A stretch of 64,000 bases of DNA from Anianabacter salinae (lineage in GTDB: Bacteria; Pseudomonadota; Alphaproteobacteria; Rhodobacterales; Rhodobacteraceae). Below the pieces are notes generated by a model, which worked only from the letters and a program-made list of their open reading frames with translations, searched no databases and was not told where the DNA came from. Where the stretch lies: the NCBI RefSeq assembly GCF_019061145.1, contig NZ_JAHQZS010000005.1:62001-126000 (forward strand), read 5' to 3'. Below, one piece after another: positions 54,533-63,992 of the stretch. Each line of letters begins with the position of its first letter. Within the stretch, counting starts at the first letter, position 1. The position numbers and the translations under genes were made by a program.

Positions 54533-55636
54533 ATGTGGCGCTCTTTCTGTTTGATTCTGTTGATCCCGCTCGCGGCCTGTGCGCCGCGGGCGCAGATCTT
54601 CGTTGACCGTGACCTGACGCCGCCTGCGTCGGTGCGGCCGATCTTCATCGGCACGACGCGGGCAGTCGACCCGGTCAGCGCCTATGGAAATGAACGCAGC
54701 GAGACTGTGTCCTATGCGCGGTTCGATTTCTCGGTGCCGCCCAACCGTGAGGCGGGCAGCGTTCCGTTTCCGCTGGACGAGGTGAACGCGGCAGAGCAGT
54801 TCATCGCCACGCGCGCCGGGCGCTATGCCTCGCCGCAGGCTTTTTCCGCCGATTTGCGCCGGGCCCTGGCAGAACGCACAGGCGCGGACCGCGAGGCGAT
54901 CATCTTTGTCCACGGCTTCAACAACACCTTTGCGGAAGGCACGTTGCGGCTGGCCCAGTTGGCCACCGATTTCGGATTCCAGGGCGTTGCGGTGCATTAT
55001 TCCTGGGCAAGCGGAGGCAATGCGCTGGCCTATGCCTATGACCGGGACAGCGCGCTGTTCGCCCGCGACGGGCTTGAAAAGCTGATCGAGCAGGTCGAGG
55101 CTGCGGGCGCGCGCCGGATTGTCATCGTGGGTCATTCGATGGGATCGCTGATCGTGATGGAGACGCTGCGGCAGATGTCCATCGCCCGGCCGGGCAGCGT
55201 CGATGACCGGATCGGCGGCGCGATCCTGATCTCGCCCGATCTCGACATCGACGTTTTCCGCAGCCAGGCCCGGCGGATCGAGGATCTGCCCGACCCCTTC
55301 GGCATCTTCGTGTCCAAGCGTGACCGGGCGCTGCAGCTTTCGGCGCGGCTGACGGGTCAGCGCAACCGGCTTGGCAACATCGCATCGGCCGAGGAGATCG
55401 AGGAATTCGACGTGACACTTGTGGACGTCACCGAGTTTTCGCGCGGGGCGGGGCATTTCACCGCCGCGACGTCGCCTGCCCTGATCAGCCTGTTCTCGGC
55501 CGCCGGGAACATCGAGGCCGCGTTCCAGGGCGACAGTGCGGGCCGGACCGGTTTCTTTCCGGGCACGATCCTGACCGTGCAAAGCGCGACCGAAATCATC
55601 CTGTCCCCTGTCACGGCGCTGGCCTCTCAGAACTGA
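54533..55636 (+). CDS. DUF900-type alpha/beta-hydrolase lipoprotein
   Basis: A 367-residue protein. The N-terminus ends in a lipobox (PLAAC, Cys near 16), so it should be a lipoprotein. The alpha/beta-hydrolase domain has IIFVHGFNNTF, the oxyanion strand, and VGHSMGSLIVME with the Ser nucleophile. Known DUF900 members are esterase- or lipase-like, with few studied. The ATG at 54533 follows a short gap after hslU; an ATG five codons upstream has less support. Substrate unknown. Confidence 0.8.
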   Translation: MWRSFCLILLIPLAACAPRAQIFVDRDLTPPASVRPIFIGTTRAVDPVSAYGNERSETVSYARFDFSVPPNREAGSVPFPLDEVNAAEQFIATRAGRYASPQAFSADLRRALAERTGADREAIIFVHGFNNTFAEGTLRLAQLATDFGFQGVAVHYSWASGGNALAYAYDRDSALFARDGLEKLIEQVEAAGARRIVIVGHSMGSLIVMETLRQMSIARPGSVDDRIGGAILISPDLDIDVFRSQARRIEDLPDPFGIFVSKRDRALQLSARLTGQRNRLGNIASAEEIEEFDVTLVDVTEFSRGAGHFTAATSPALISLFSAAGNIEAAFQGDSAGRTGFFPGTILTVQSATEIILSPVTALASQN

Positions 55637-55681
55637 CGGCCACGGCTTTCCTTTCCCGCTGAACCCGACGAAACAGGGCGG

Positions 55682-56905
55682 ATGAATTATTTCCGTTTCC
55701 TGCGCGAAAACGCGCCCTTCCTGCTGGCCGGGGTTCTTCTGACCTTCTGCTCCAGCTTTGGTCAGACGTTCTTCATCTCGGTGTTCGCGGGCGCGATCCG
55801 GGATGAGTTCGGACTGTCGCATGGCGCCTGGGGCGGTCTTTACACACTTGGCACAACGGCTTCGGCCATCGTCATGGTCTGGGCGGGCGGGCTGACCGAC
55901 CACTACCGGGCGCGCGCGCTGGGCAAGGTGGTCCTGATCCTGCTGGCGCTTGCCTGCCTGTCGATGGCGTTCACGCCTGCGGTCTGGTTCCTGCCGATCG
56001 CCATCTTCCTGCTGCGCCTCGCGGGGCAGGGAATGACGGTGCATATCGCCGTCGTGTCGATGGCGCGCTGGTTCGTTGCGACGCGGGGGCGGGCATTGTC
56101 GACCGCCGGTCTTGGCGTGGCACTGGGCGAGGCGTTCCTGCCCCTGTTCTTCGTCGCGCTTCTGACCGTCTCGCTGTGGCGCTGGCTGTGGGTTGGCACG
56201 GGCCTGTTCATCCTGGCGATGTTGCCGGTCCTGGCGCGGCTTCTGCGGCTGGAACGCACGCCGCAATCGGTCGCCAACGACAACCAGTCCGTCGGCATGG
56301 ACGCCGTGCACTGGACGCGGCAGCGGGTGCTGTCGCACTGGCTGTTCTGGCTGCTTGTGCCCGCCCTGATGGCTCCGGCGGCGTTTTCCACCGCCTTCTT
56401 CTTTCAGCAGGTGCACCTTGCCGAAACCAAGGGCTGGACGCATGTCGAACTGGTGGCGCTGTTCCCGCTGTTCACGGCCTGCGCGGTCGGTTCGATGATC
56501 GTGTCGGGGTGGGTGATCGACCGCGTGGGCACCGCACGGTTGATGCCGGTGTTTCAATTGCCGATGGCGCTGGGCTTTGTTGTGATGGCGCAGGCGTCGA
56601 GCCTTGCAATGGCGGCTGGGGCGATGATCCTGATGGGCCTGACACAGGGCGCGAACAGCACGGTTCCGAATGCGTTCTGGGCGGAATTCTACGGCACGCG
56701 CTTCATGGGCGGGATCAAGGCGCTGGCCACGGCTGTCATGGTCTTCGGCACCGCCATCGGGCCGGGGTTGACCGGCGTGCTGATCGACCGCGGCGTGATC
56801 TTCGAGGACCAGCTTTATGGCATCGCCGCCTATTTCGTCACGGCCGCCCTGCTGGTTCTGGTCGGGATCACGCGGGCGCGGGGGCGGTTAACGGTTGCGG
56901 CGTAG
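55682..56905 (+). CDS. MFS transporter
   Basis: A 407-residue protein with 12 helices. The first half has WAGGLTDHYRARALGKV, the MFS motif A loop between helices 2 and 3, and RLAGQGMTVHIAVVSMARWF. It fits the major facilitator superfamily (MFS_1) but no substrate can be named. It lies 45 bases after the hydrolase gene on the same strand and overlaps the convergent Smr gene by 18 bases. Confidence 0.85.
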   Translation: MNYFRFLRENAPFLLAGVLLTFCSSFGQTFFISVFAGAIRDEFGLSHGAWGGLYTLGTTASAIVMVWAGGLTDHYRARALGKVVLILLALACLSMAFTPAVWFLPIAIFLLRLAGQGMTVHIAVVSMARWFVATRGRALSTAGLGVALGEAFLPLFFVALLTVSLWRWLWVGTGLFILAMLPVLARLLRLERTPQSVANDNQSVGMDAVHWTRQRVLSHWLFWLLVPALMAPAAFSTAFFFQQVHLAETKGWTHVELVALFPLFTACAVGSMIVSGWVIDRVGTARLMPVFQLPMALGFVVMAQASSLAMAAGAMILMGLTQGANSTVPNAFWAEFYGTRFMGGIKALATAVMVFGTAIGPGLTGVLIDRGVIFEDQLYGIAAYFVTAALLVLVGITRARGRLTVAA

Positions 56906-57487
56906 ATAGACGTAGAACGCGCCGCCGCCGCCGTGGCGCAAATGCGCCTCTGTCACCTGAAGCACGGCCTGCGCCATAGGCGCGAGGCGCAGCCATTGCG
57001 GCACCTGATGGCGCAGCACGCCCAGCCGCGTCGGGATCGGACCGCCTTCGTCGCGCGGCTTGCCCTTGCCAGTGATGACCAGCACCAGCCGCAATCCCCG
57101 CGCCTGCGATCCAAGGATGAAGTGCATCAGCGCGGGATGCGCTCGGTCGAGGGTCATGCCGTGCAGGTCGAGCCGGGCCTCGGGCATCAGCTTGCCCCGC
57201 TTCATCCGGTCGAACCTCTTGCGGTCCATGCGAACCGGGCGCTGGCCCAGATCGTCAGACACCGTTGCAGCAAGATCATGCGGGATCGTCGTCTCGCCCT
57301 TGCGGGCGCCGATCTCGAACGGCTCCAGTGCTGGGGGCTGCTTGCGGGGCGCCGTTTCGGGGCCTTGGGCCTTGGCCGCCCCGGTCTGGCGGGTGCGCTT
57401 GGGGTGCAGAGGGTCTGTCGCCTGCTGAACCCGGCGCCACAACTCCTGTTCTTCCTCGGTCAGAACGCGCGGCCTTTTGCGCGTCAT
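56888..57487 (-). CDS. Smr-domain protein (MutS2 C-terminal-like)
   Basis: A 199-residue protein with a charged N-terminal half and a C-terminal Smr domain: LDLHGMTLDRAH (about 107-118) and LVITGKGKP are the nuclease-like motifs. Smr proteins act in DNA or RNA processing, with some showing nicking or ribosome-rescue roles. The start at 57487 overlaps the mltA stop as ATGA; the frame to 57697 reads into mltA. It ends the left-facing set tim44-like, mltA, smr. Confidence 0.86.
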   Translation of the reverse strand: MTRKRPRVLTEEEQELWRRVQQATDPLHPKRTRQTGAAKAQGPETAPRKQPPALEPFEIGARKGETTIPHDLAATVSDDLGQRPVRMDRKRFDRMKRGKLMPEARLDLHGMTLDRAHPALMHFILGSQARGLRLVLVITGKGKPRDEGGPIPTRLGVLRHQVPQWLRLAPMAQAVLQVTEAHLRHGGGGAFYVYLRRNR

Positions 57488-58524
57488 CCCGTATCCTCTG
57501 TGGCAAGCGCATAGGCGCGCTGGATCGGCAGAAGGACGATCATCCGCCCCGGATCGCGAATCTTGCCCGCCAGACGCCCTGCGGCAGTGCCGGTGCCAAA
57601 GAATATGTCGGCGCGCTGCGCGCCCTTGATCGCCGAGCCCGTATCCTGCGCGATCATCAATCGGCGCATCGGACCTTCGCCGCCCTTTTCGATCCACACC
57701 GGCGCACCAAGCGGCGTATAGGCGGGATCGACGGCAACCGTGCGCAGCGGCGTGATCGACCGGTTCATCGCGCCAAGTGGGCCCTTGTCGGACGGAACCT
57801 GCGTCACCTCGCGGAAGAACACGAAGGACGGGTTGGAATGCAGAAGGTCGGTGCCGTCGCGGGGGTTGCGGCGCACCCAGTTCTGGATCACCTGCGCCGA
57901 CACCTGATGCGCCGCATAAATGCCGCGCCGCACCAGTTCCTGTCCGACCGAACGATAGGGATGGCCGTTGTTGGCGCCATAGCCAACGCGCATCACGCTG
58001 CCGTCGCTGAACCTGATCCGTCCAGACCCCTGGATCTGAAGAAAGAAAAGCTCGACCGGATCGTCGACCCAGGCCAGCTCCAGCCCGCGCCCCCGAAGGA
58101 CACCCGCCTTCTCGATGTCTTCGCGGGTGTGCCAGGGGCGGAACGCGTTCACATCGGGCGGGACCCGGTAGATCGGATAGCGGAACGTGGCGGTGCGATT
58201 GCGCGATCCCTTCAGTTCAGGCTCGAAATAGCCGGTGAACAGGCAGGGATCGCCGTCAGAGATCAGGACGGGGCGAAAGAACAGCTCGAAAAAGGCCTTG
58301 GCGTTCTCCTGCTCGGCGGCCATCGCGCACAGTGGACGCCAATCGGGATCGTCCAGATCGCGGCAGGTCTCAAGGAACGCCGGGATCGCCGCTGCGTGGT
58401 CGTCGTCTTCCCAGCCCTCAAGCTCTGAAAATTGCAGGATGGAATAGGTCGCCTCGGCGGCGGCGGGGCCGGTCATGAAGGCCCCCGCAAGGAAAAGCCC
58501 CAGCGCCGCCGCAAGCCGCTTCAT
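57484..58524 (-). CDS. mltA: membrane-bound lytic murein transglycosylase A (MltA)
   Basis: A 346-residue periplasmic enzyme with an N-terminal signal peptide (about 1-23, PAAAE). It has GYFEPELKGS and the C-terminal 3D domain IAQDTGSAIKGAQRADIFFG, which holds the catalytic Asp residues. It cuts peptidoglycan to form 1,6-anhydroMurNAc. The signal lacks a lipobox Cys, unlike E. coli MltA. It overlaps both neighbours by ATGA. Its anhydro-muropeptide products feed the AmgK-MurU route seen at 43155. Confidence 0.94.
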   Translation of the reverse strand: MKRLAAALGLFLAGAFMTGPAAAEATYSILQFSELEGWEDDDHAAAIPAFLETCRDLDDPDWRPLCAMAAEQENAKAFFELFFRPVLISDGDPCLFTGYFEPELKGSRNRTATFRYPIYRVPPDVNAFRPWHTREDIEKAGVLRGRGLELAWVDDPVELFFLQIQGSGRIRFSDGSVMRVGYGANNGHPYRSVGQELVRRGIYAAHQVSAQVIQNWVRRNPRDGTDLLHSNPSFVFFREVTQVPSDKGPLGAMNRSITPLRTVAVDPAYTPLGAPVWIEKGGEGPMRRLMIAQDTGSAIKGAQRADIFFGTGTAAGRLAGKIRDPGRMIVLLPIQRAYALATEDTG

Positions 58525-59192
58525 TCCCCGGTCGCGACCAGTTTCCAGTTCGGATCGTCGACACCCATGGCCCGTGCGAAGGTCCAGGTGTCTTTCTGGC
58601 GCTTGATCTCGGTGGCGTTGCCTTCGACGATCTCGCCATCGGCGTTGCGGACCACAGACGTCAACTCGCCCACGAAACGCACCGTGATCTCGCCTTCCTG
58701 GCTGTCGCGGTCGAACTTGGCATCGGTGATCGACACGTCGCGGATGCCCACAAACGTCGCCTCGATGCTCAGCCCCTGATCCTGCCGGGACTGGATCACG
58801 TCGGCAAAGCCTTCGTAGACGTGCTTGTCGAGGAACGGGATCAGATCGTCGATGGTGCCGTTCTCGAAGCCCATGAGGATCATCTCATAGGCGCCGCGTG
58901 CACCTTGCAGGAATTCACCCACGGAAAACTCGGGCTCGACCAGCTTCATCGCGGCAAGCGCCTTGGCCGCGCTGGAACCGTCATCGACATAGTCGATGAT
59001 GTCATGATCCGGCCCGCCTTCGATGACCTCGAAGTCGCGGCGTGGACCGACGGTTTCGCGCATTGCGCCTTGTGGTGGCTGCACAGGCGGCTTTTCAAAC
59101 CCTTCTCGGGTTCCAAGCACGTTCTTGAGCCGAAGGATCAGAAAGATTGCAATCCCGGCAAGGACTAGAAGCTGAATCACGGCGTCACTCAT
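58521..59192 (-). CDS. Tim44-like domain protein
   Basis: A 223-residue protein. One N-terminal helix (VIQLLVLAGIAIFLILRL, about 5-22) anchors it; the C-terminal domain from about residue 75 matches Tim44/TimA, with FLQGARGAYEMILMGFENG. Bacterial TimA proteins are inner-membrane factors linked to protein export or respiratory complexes. The start at 59192 fits the helix; the frame extends to 59564 only over the divergent fxsA gene. It heads the operon with mltA. Confidence 0.87.
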   Translation of the reverse strand: MSDAVIQLLVLAGIAIFLILRLKNVLGTREGFEKPPVQPPQGAMRETVGPRRDFEVIEGGPDHDIIDYVDDGSSAAKALAAMKLVEPEFSVGEFLQGARGAYEMILMGFENGTIDDLIPFLDKHVYEGFADVIQSRQDQGLSIEATFVGIRDVSITDAKFDRDSQEGEITVRFVGELTSVVRNADGEIVEGNATEIKRQKDTWTFARAMGVDDPNWKLVATGE

Positions 59193-59295
59193 TTGAACCT
59201 CGTGGAGTCGCGGTGGCAACGCGACGGATCGTTTCCTATGTAGGTGCAAGGCCGTGGTAAGTCTACCACGCCACAAGGCAAAGATAGGTGTCGAG

Positions 59296-59793
59296 ATGTG
59301 GCTGTTTCTGGCGTTTCTTCTGGTTCCCCTGATCGAGATCGCCCTGTTCATCCAGGTGGGCGGGCTGATCGGGCTGTGGCCGACTCTCGGCATCGTGATC
59401 CTGACGGCGGTTCTGGGCACCGTTCTGGTTCGGGCGCAGGGCGCGCGCGCGTTGACGCAGTTGCGTAGCTCGTTCTCGGAATTGCGGGATCCGGCAGAGC
59501 CGCTTGCGCATGGCGCGATGATCCTGGTGTCCGGCGCGCTGCTGCTGACGCCTGGCTTCTTCACCGACGCGGTCGGGTTCCTTCTGCTCGTCCCGCAGTT
59601 TCGAGCGGCGGCTTACCGATACCTGCGCGCGCGAGTGAAGGTTAAGCGGTTCGACATGGGGGGCGGCAGTGGCCCCAGGCCGCAGCCCGGGCGACCCTCT
59701 GATCCGCGCGGACCGATCATCGAGGGCGAGTATTCCGAGGTCGAGCCACCCAAACGCCCCACCCATGAGGGGTCTGGCTGGACGCGGCATTGA
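59296..59793 (+). CDS. fxsA: FxsA family membrane protein
   Basis: A 165-residue protein. MWLFLAFLLVPLIEIALFI is a first helix with the conserved PxxE, and GLWPTLGIVILTAVLGTVLVR and GALLLTPGFFTDAVGF are further FxsA motifs. FxsA binds PifA and affects phage exclusion in E. coli; the general role is unknown. The ATG at 59296 has AGG eight bases upstream; an in-frame start 14 codons earlier would place basic residues before the helix. It is divergent from the Tim44-like gene. Confidence 0.87.
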   Translation: MWLFLAFLLVPLIEIALFIQVGGLIGLWPTLGIVILTAVLGTVLVRAQGARALTQLRSSFSELRDPAEPLAHGAMILVSGALLLTPGFFTDAVGFLLLVPQFRAAAYRYLRARVKVKRFDMGGGSGPRPQPGRPSDPRGPIIEGEYSEVEPPKRPTHEGSGWTRH

Positions 59794-59853
59794 GGCCCTA
59801 CACGCTTCCTGCTAAGCGAACGCCGACCGATTTCGTATTGAGGAGCGAGGACA

Positions 59854-60363
59854 ATGGCTGACGAGACCCCGGCGGAAGATCAGAAACCCGAAGCAGCGCA
59901 GCAACCGCAGCTCAAGATGCAGATCCTCGGACAGTTCATCCGGGACATGTCGTTCGAGAACGTGCTGGTGCAAAAGGGCAGCCAGGGTGACGTGACGCCT
60001 GACGTCAAGGTGCAGGTCAACCTCGACGCCAAGAAGCGCGCGGCCGAGAACCAGTACGAGGTCTACACCAAGTACGTCGTGACCTCGAAGAACAAGGGCA
60101 CCGACCAGACGCTGTTCCTTCTGGAACTCGACTACGGCGGCCTGTTCCAGATCGAAGGTGTGCCGGAAGACCAGTTGCACCCGTTCCTTCTGATCGAATG
60201 CCCCCGGATGCTGTTCCCGTTCGCGCGGCGCATCATCTCGGATGCCACGCGCGACGGCGGTTTTCCCCCGCTGAACCTTGAAAACATTGATTTCGTTCAG
60301 CTTTATCGCCAGCAGGCGGCAGCGCGTGCGCAACAGCAGGCTGCGGCCGCCAAGCCGAACTGA
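59854..60363 (+). CDS. secB: protein-export chaperone SecB
   Basis: A 169-residue SecB. QFIRDMSFENVLVQKG and VYTKYVVTSKNKGTDQTLFLLELDYGGLF are typical, with the client-binding groove and HPFLLIECPRMLFPFARR near the end. It keeps preproteins unfolded and delivers them to SecA. GAGGAGCGAGGA precedes the ATG. It faces dnaQ, with eleven bases between the two stops. Confidence 0.96.
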   Translation: MADETPAEDQKPEAAQQPQLKMQILGQFIRDMSFENVLVQKGSQGDVTPDVKVQVNLDAKKRAAENQYEVYTKYVVTSKNKGTDQTLFLLELDYGGLFQIEGVPEDQLHPFLLIECPRMLFPFARRIISDATRDGGFPPLNLENIDFVQLYRQQAAARAQQQAAAAKPN

Positions 60364-60374
60364 TCGCTAGACGA

Positions 60375-61067
60375 TTACCGACGAGACCAGATTGCGCCGT
60401 CCCCGAGCTTCTCGACGAACCTCGCGTGGGCGGCGCGTTCTTCTTCGGTGATACGGTCGGCCAGCGGTTTCGGCCTTGGCTTTGGGCGCCAGTCGGCCAC
60501 GGCGTCGGACGCGCCGTCGCCAGTTTGCCGGTCCGCGCCCAACGCGAAATCGGGCTGACGACCGCCGATAAGCTCGAGATACACTTCCGCCAGGATCTGC
60601 GAGTCAAGCAGGGCGCCGTGCAGTGTGCGCGCGGAATTGTCGATGCCGAAACGCCGGCACAGCGCATCCAGCGACACGGGCGAGCCGGGGAACCGTCTTT
60701 TCGCCATGCCGAGCGTATCGACCACGCGGTCCCATTGCAGTTGGGGCAGCCCTGACCAGCCAAGTTCTGCGTTCAGGAACTTGATGTCGAAGGCGGCATT
60801 GTGGATCACCAGATGCGCGTCGCCGATGAAATCGAGAAACCCCTGGCCGATGCGGGCAAAGACCGGCTTGTCGGACAGAAAGGCGATCGACAGCCCGTGA
60901 ACATCGAACGCTTCTTGCGGCATGTCGCGCTCGGGATTGACATACTGGTGATATGTGCGGCCCGTCGGCATGTGATTGTGCAGCTCGACCGCGCCGATCT
61001 CGACGATGCGATCTCCGCTTGAGGGGTCGAGCCCGGTGGTTTCGGTGTCGAGCACGATCTCACGCAT
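60375..61067 (-). CDS. dnaQ: DNA polymerase III epsilon subunit (3'-5' exonuclease)
   Basis: A 230-residue DEDDh exonuclease. Exo I is [11 protein letters not shown] (Asp and Glu near 7-9), Exo [12 protein letters not shown] and Exo [20 protein letters not shown]. It proofreads in the replicative polymerase. Its start overlaps the coaE stop by eight bases, so it ends the left-facing set maf, aroE, coaE, dnaQ. Length is normal. Confidence 0.96.
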   Translation of the reverse strand: MREIVLDTETTGLDPSSGDRIVEIGAVELHNHMPTGRTYHQYVNPERDMPQEAFDVHGLSIAFLSDKPVFARIGQGFLDFIGDAHLVIHNAAFDIKFLNAELGWSGLPQLQWDRVVDTLGMAKRRFPGSPVSLDALCRRFGIDNSARTLHGALLDSQILAEVYLELIGGRQPDFALGADRQTGDGASDAVADWRPKPRPKPLADRITEEERAAHARFVEKLGDGAIWSRR

Positions 61068-61659
61068 CTGTCAGCCTTTCCCGTATCTCTGTCACGATCT
61101 CTCGCACGGCGGCCTCTGCGGCCTCAAGCGTCGTCGTCCGTATCACATGGTCCGCGCGTGCCCGTTTCTCGGCGTCCGGCATCTGTTTGGCCAGGATCGC
61201 ATCAAGCTGCGCCTCGGTCATGCCGGGACGGGACAGAACGCGGGCGCGTTGGACATCCTCGGGGGCGCTGACGACCACCGTCATGTCGACATGCGCATCG
61301 CCGCCGGTCTCGAACAGAAGCGGCACATCGACAAGCGCGATTTCGGCGGTGCAGGCGGCAAGGAAATCGGCGCGGTCCCTGGCCACAAGCGGATGAACCA
61401 CCGCCTCGATCTGCGGCAGGGCAGCGGGATCGCGTGCGATCCATGCCTTGAGTTGCGCGCGATCCACGGCGCCGTCCACGATAGCCTTGGGACACAGGCG
61501 GGCGAGGGGAGCGACGGCATCGCCGCCCGCTGCATAAAGACGGTGGACAGCCGCGTCGGCATCCCAGACGGCAACGCCCTGCTTGGCGAACATCGCGGCC
61601 GTGGTGGACTTGCCCATGCCAATCGAGCCTGTCAGCCCGATAAGAAACGGCCGCGTCAT
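61060..61659 (-). CDS. coaE: dephospho-CoA kinase
   Basis: A 199-residue P-loop kinase. [17 protein letters not shown] holds Walker A near 8-17, and [12 protein letters not shown] and [13 protein letters not shown]-like segments (here [11 protein letters not shown]) are family motifs. It phosphorylates dephospho-CoA in the last step of CoA synthesis. The ATG at 61659 overlaps the aroE stop (ATGA); a frame to 61716 is read-through. Confidence 0.95.
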   Translation of the reverse strand: MTRPFLIGLTGSIGMGKSTTAAMFAKQGVAVWDADAAVHRLYAAGGDAVAPLARLCPKAIVDGAVDRAQLKAWIARDPAALPQIEAVVHPLVARDRADFLAACTAEIALVDVPLLFETGGDAHVDMTVVVSAPEDVQRARVLSRPGMTEAQLDAILAKQMPDAEKRARADHVIRTTTLEAAEAAVREIVTEIRERLTDA

Positions 61660-62495
61660 TCGCCAAGCACGGCGGCGCGGACCTGGTCGTCGACGTTCGG
61701 ACGCACGCCGAACCACCGTTCGAACCCCGGAACCCCTTGATGCAGAAGCATTCCAAGCCCATCGACGGTGCGGCAGCCGCGATTGCGCGCTTCGATCAGG
61801 AACTCGGTGTCGAGCGGGGCATAGACCAGATCGGTGACGACCGCGCCGGGGGTAAGTCCATCGAGAGGCACCCGGAACGGAGGCTTTCCGACCATGCCGA
61901 GCGACGTGGTGTTCACGACCGTGGCCGCGTCGTCGAGGACATTGGCGGCCTTGACCCAGTCGTGCACGATCACCCGCGTCCCGAACTCTGACCGCAGCGC
62001 ATCGGACCGGGGGCGCGAGCGGTTGGTCAGGCGGATTTCTGGAACACCGGCCTGAAGCAGCGCGTGGATCACCGCCCGAGAGGCGCCGCCAGCACCGAAA
62101 ACGGCGGCTGGCCCGGCCTGCGGGGTCCAGTCGGGGACGGAATGGCGCAAGTTCTCGATGAACCCGATCCCGTCTGTGTTGTCGGCGTGAATCTTGCCGT
62201 CCTTGCGGAACTGGATGGTATTGGCCGCACCGATCACCGCCGCACGGTCGGACACGATATCGGCGATGTTGAGCACCGCTTCCTTGTGCGGGATCGTGAT
62301 GTTCACGCCGACGAACCCCATTTTCGGAAGGGCGCGCATCACCTCTACCAGGTCGTCCTGTTCCACGTGAAGCGGAATGTAGGCGCCCGCGATCTGGTAG
62401 CGTTTGAGCCAGTGGGTATGCAGCGCCGGACTGCGCGAATGGGCAATGGGGGCGCCAACAACGCCAGCAAGGGGAATACGCGATACCTCGGTCAT
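61656..62495 (-). CDS. aroE: shikimate dehydrogenase
   Basis: A 279-residue enzyme. [12 protein letters not shown] binds shikimate, [11 protein letters not shown] has the catalytic Lys, and ADNTDGIGF the catalytic Asp. [13 protein letters not shown] is the NADPH loop. It reduces 3-dehydroshikimate in aromatic amino-acid synthesis. It overlaps the maf stop by ATGA at 62492-62495 and coaE by ATGA at the other end. Confidence 0.96.
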   Translation of the reverse strand: MTEVSRIPLAGVVGAPIAHSRSPALHTHWLKRYQIAGAYIPLHVEQDDLVEVMRALPKMGFVGVNITIPHKEAVLNIADIVSDRAAVIGAANTIQFRKDGKIHADNTDGIGFIENLRHSVPDWTPQAGPAAVFGAGGASRAVIHALLQAGVPEIRLTNRSRPRSDALRSEFGTRVIVHDWVKAANVLDDAATVVNTTSLGMVGKPPFRVPLDGLTPGAVVTDLVYAPLDTEFLIEARNRGCRTVDGLGMLLHQGVPGFERWFGVRPNVDDQVRAAVLGE

Positions 62496-63091
62496 GCGGG
62501 GATGAAACCCCGCAGCGTCAGATATGACAAGAGGTCGAGCAGCGGCAGGCCCAGCACGGAGAAATAATCTCCCTCGACGCGATGAAACAGCCGCACCCCT
62601 TCGCCCTCTAGGTGGTAGCCGCCGACCGAATGGCGCACTTCCTCCCAGTTGCGTGCGACATAGTCGTCAAGAAAGCCGTCCGAACAGTCGCGCATCACCA
62701 TGCGCACTGTGCCGACCGTGCGCCAGACCGGCCGCCCGTCTTCGTAGATCACCGCGCCAGAGTGTAGCATGTGCCGCTGTCCGTTCAGATCACCAAGCTG
62801 CGCGCGCAGCTCTTCCGGCGTCTCGGCCTTGGCGAACACCCGCTGGCCCAGAGACAGGATCTGGTCGCTGCCAAGCACAAGGCGATCCGGGTGCTTCATC
62901 GCCACCCGGCGCGCTTTCTGCTCGGCCAGGACGTCGGCGATATCACGGGGCGGGGCGCCTTCGGCGATCATCGAGGCCCGGATGGCGTCTTCGTCGATGC
63001 GTGCGGGCTGAACCTCGAACGGAACGCGCGCCTGGGTCAGAAGCTGGGCGCGGATGGCAGACCCGGAGGCAAGAAGGAGCGGTTGGGGCAT
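62492..63091 (-). CDS. maf: Maf/YceF nucleotide pyrophosphatase
   Basis: A 199-residue Maf protein. [13 protein letters not shown] has the SxxR substrate loop, LVLGSDQIL the catalytic Asp and [16 protein letters not shown] a late motif. Maf proteins hydrolyse modified or canonical nucleotides and affect septation. It is the first gene of the left-facing set with aroE, coaE and dnaQ. The ATG at 63091 borders the non-coding stretch that may be the replication origin. Confidence 0.92.
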   Translation of the reverse strand: MPQPLLLASGSAIRAQLLTQARVPFEVQPARIDEDAIRASMIAEGAPPRDIADVLAEQKARRVAMKHPDRLVLGSDQILSLGQRVFAKAETPEELRAQLGDLNGQRHMLHSGAVIYEDGRPVWRTVGTVRMVMRDCSDGFLDDYVARNWEEVRHSVGGYHLEGEGVRLFHRVEGDYFSVLGLPLLDLLSYLTLRGFIPA

Positions 63092-63508
63092 GTCGATACT
63101 TCTGTGGAGAAGGGACGGGACGAAACGGTGCGGGCGCTGGGGAGGACATGACCCGGTCTGCCCCCGGGGGACAAGAGGGCGTGTCCGGCGGATTTCACAC
63201 CCCTGTCATCAACCTGTTGAACAGGAAACCCACCGTTGGGGATTGTCGGAACGCGCATCAGGTTGGGCAAAAGATATACCATGGTTTATCCACCGGCATG
63301 AGGGATCAACCAGTTGATTTGTTTATGATTTTTACCTCTTGCCTTAACTTGCCCCCAGAATCGCCTGGCAATCGGCGGCAACCCATCAACACCATGGATA
63401 ACCACCTGAAACCTGTTTAATCCCCATCATCCACAGGGCCTACAAACACAACTTCCTTCTTTATCTATATATATTTAAAGAGAAGGCAGACAGCGAAGGA
63501 TGCGCGAG
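63092..63508. other. non-coding stretch, candidate chromosomal replication origin (oriC)
   Basis: A region of 417 bases with no supported gene between the divergent maf and hemJ genes. It holds DnaA-box-like nonamers with one mismatch to TTATCCACA at 63286-63294 (+), 63427-63435 (+) and 63103-63111 (-), and a weaker one at 63393-63401 (-). A palindrome with 6-bp arms lies at 63213-63225, a GANTC methylation site at 63358-63362, and a 20-base tract with a single C at 63460-63479, which could be an unwinding element or the hemJ promoter. In several alphaproteobacteria the origin lies near maf/aroE and hem genes. The call is an inference. Confidence 0.45.
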
Positions 63509-63958
63509 ATGACGGTTCTGGTCGGGCTTTACCCATGGATCAAGGCGCTTCATGTGATCGCGGTCATCGCCTGGATGGCGGGGTTGTTCTATCTTCCACG
63601 GCTGTTCGTCTATCACGCCGAGAGTGTGACACGCGGAACCGAAACCGACACGCTCTTTCAGACGATGGAGCGCAAGCTTCTCAAGCTGATCATGACGCCT
63701 TCGATGATCGTGACCTGGATCTTCGGCCTGATGCTTGTGTCGATCCCCGGTGTCGTGGACTGGAGCGAGGGTTGGCCGTGGCTCAAGGCGGTTGCGGTGA
63801 TCGGAATGACAGCGTTCCACGGCTGGTGTGCGGGCCAGCGCAAGAGGTTTGCCGGGCAGGGTGAGACGCTGACCGGCCGCCGATACCGGCTGATGAACGA
63901 GGTTCCGACGCTGTTCCTGCTGGTCATCGTCGTGGCTGTCATCGTCAAGCCGTTCTGA
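63509..63958 (+). CDS. hemJ: protoporphyrinogen IX oxidase HemJ
   Basis: A protein of about 149 residues with four helices. YPWIKALHVIAVIAWMAG and GLFYLPRLFVYHAE carry the conserved haem-ligand His residues, and KLLKLIMTPSMIVTW is a further signature. HemJ oxidises protoporphyrinogen IX in haem synthesis and is the usual enzyme in alphaproteobacteria. AAGG lies nine bases before the ATG at 63509, so I prefer it to the ATG at 63500, which abuts that site. It should be followed by further genes outside the window. Confidence 0.92.
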   Translation: MTVLVGLYPWIKALHVIAVIAWMAGLFYLPRLFVYHAESVTRGTETDTLFQTMERKLLKLIMTPSMIVTWIFGLMLVSIPGVVDWSEGWPWLKAVAVIGMTAFHGWCAGQRKRFAGQGETLTGRRYRLMNEVPTLFLLVIVVAVIVKPF

Positions 63959-63963
63959 AACGA

Positions 63964-63992
63964 TTGACACTTTCACGCGCGGGGCTTATCTG
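63964..63992 (+). promoter_or_regulatory. sigma-70-type promoter downstream of hemJ
   Basis: TTGACA at 63964-63969, a 17-base spacer, and TATCTG at 63987-63992 match the housekeeping consensus well. It starts six bases after the hemJ stop and would drive a gene beyond the window. Confidence 0.6.

Noticed and set aside
54455-56557. 700-codon open frame on the minus strand across the hydrolase and MFS genes
   Set aside because: It is a long antisense frame caused by high GC content. The + strand genes here have clear motifs, membrane helices and ribosome sites, and the antisense product is rich in Arg, Gln and His with no domain.
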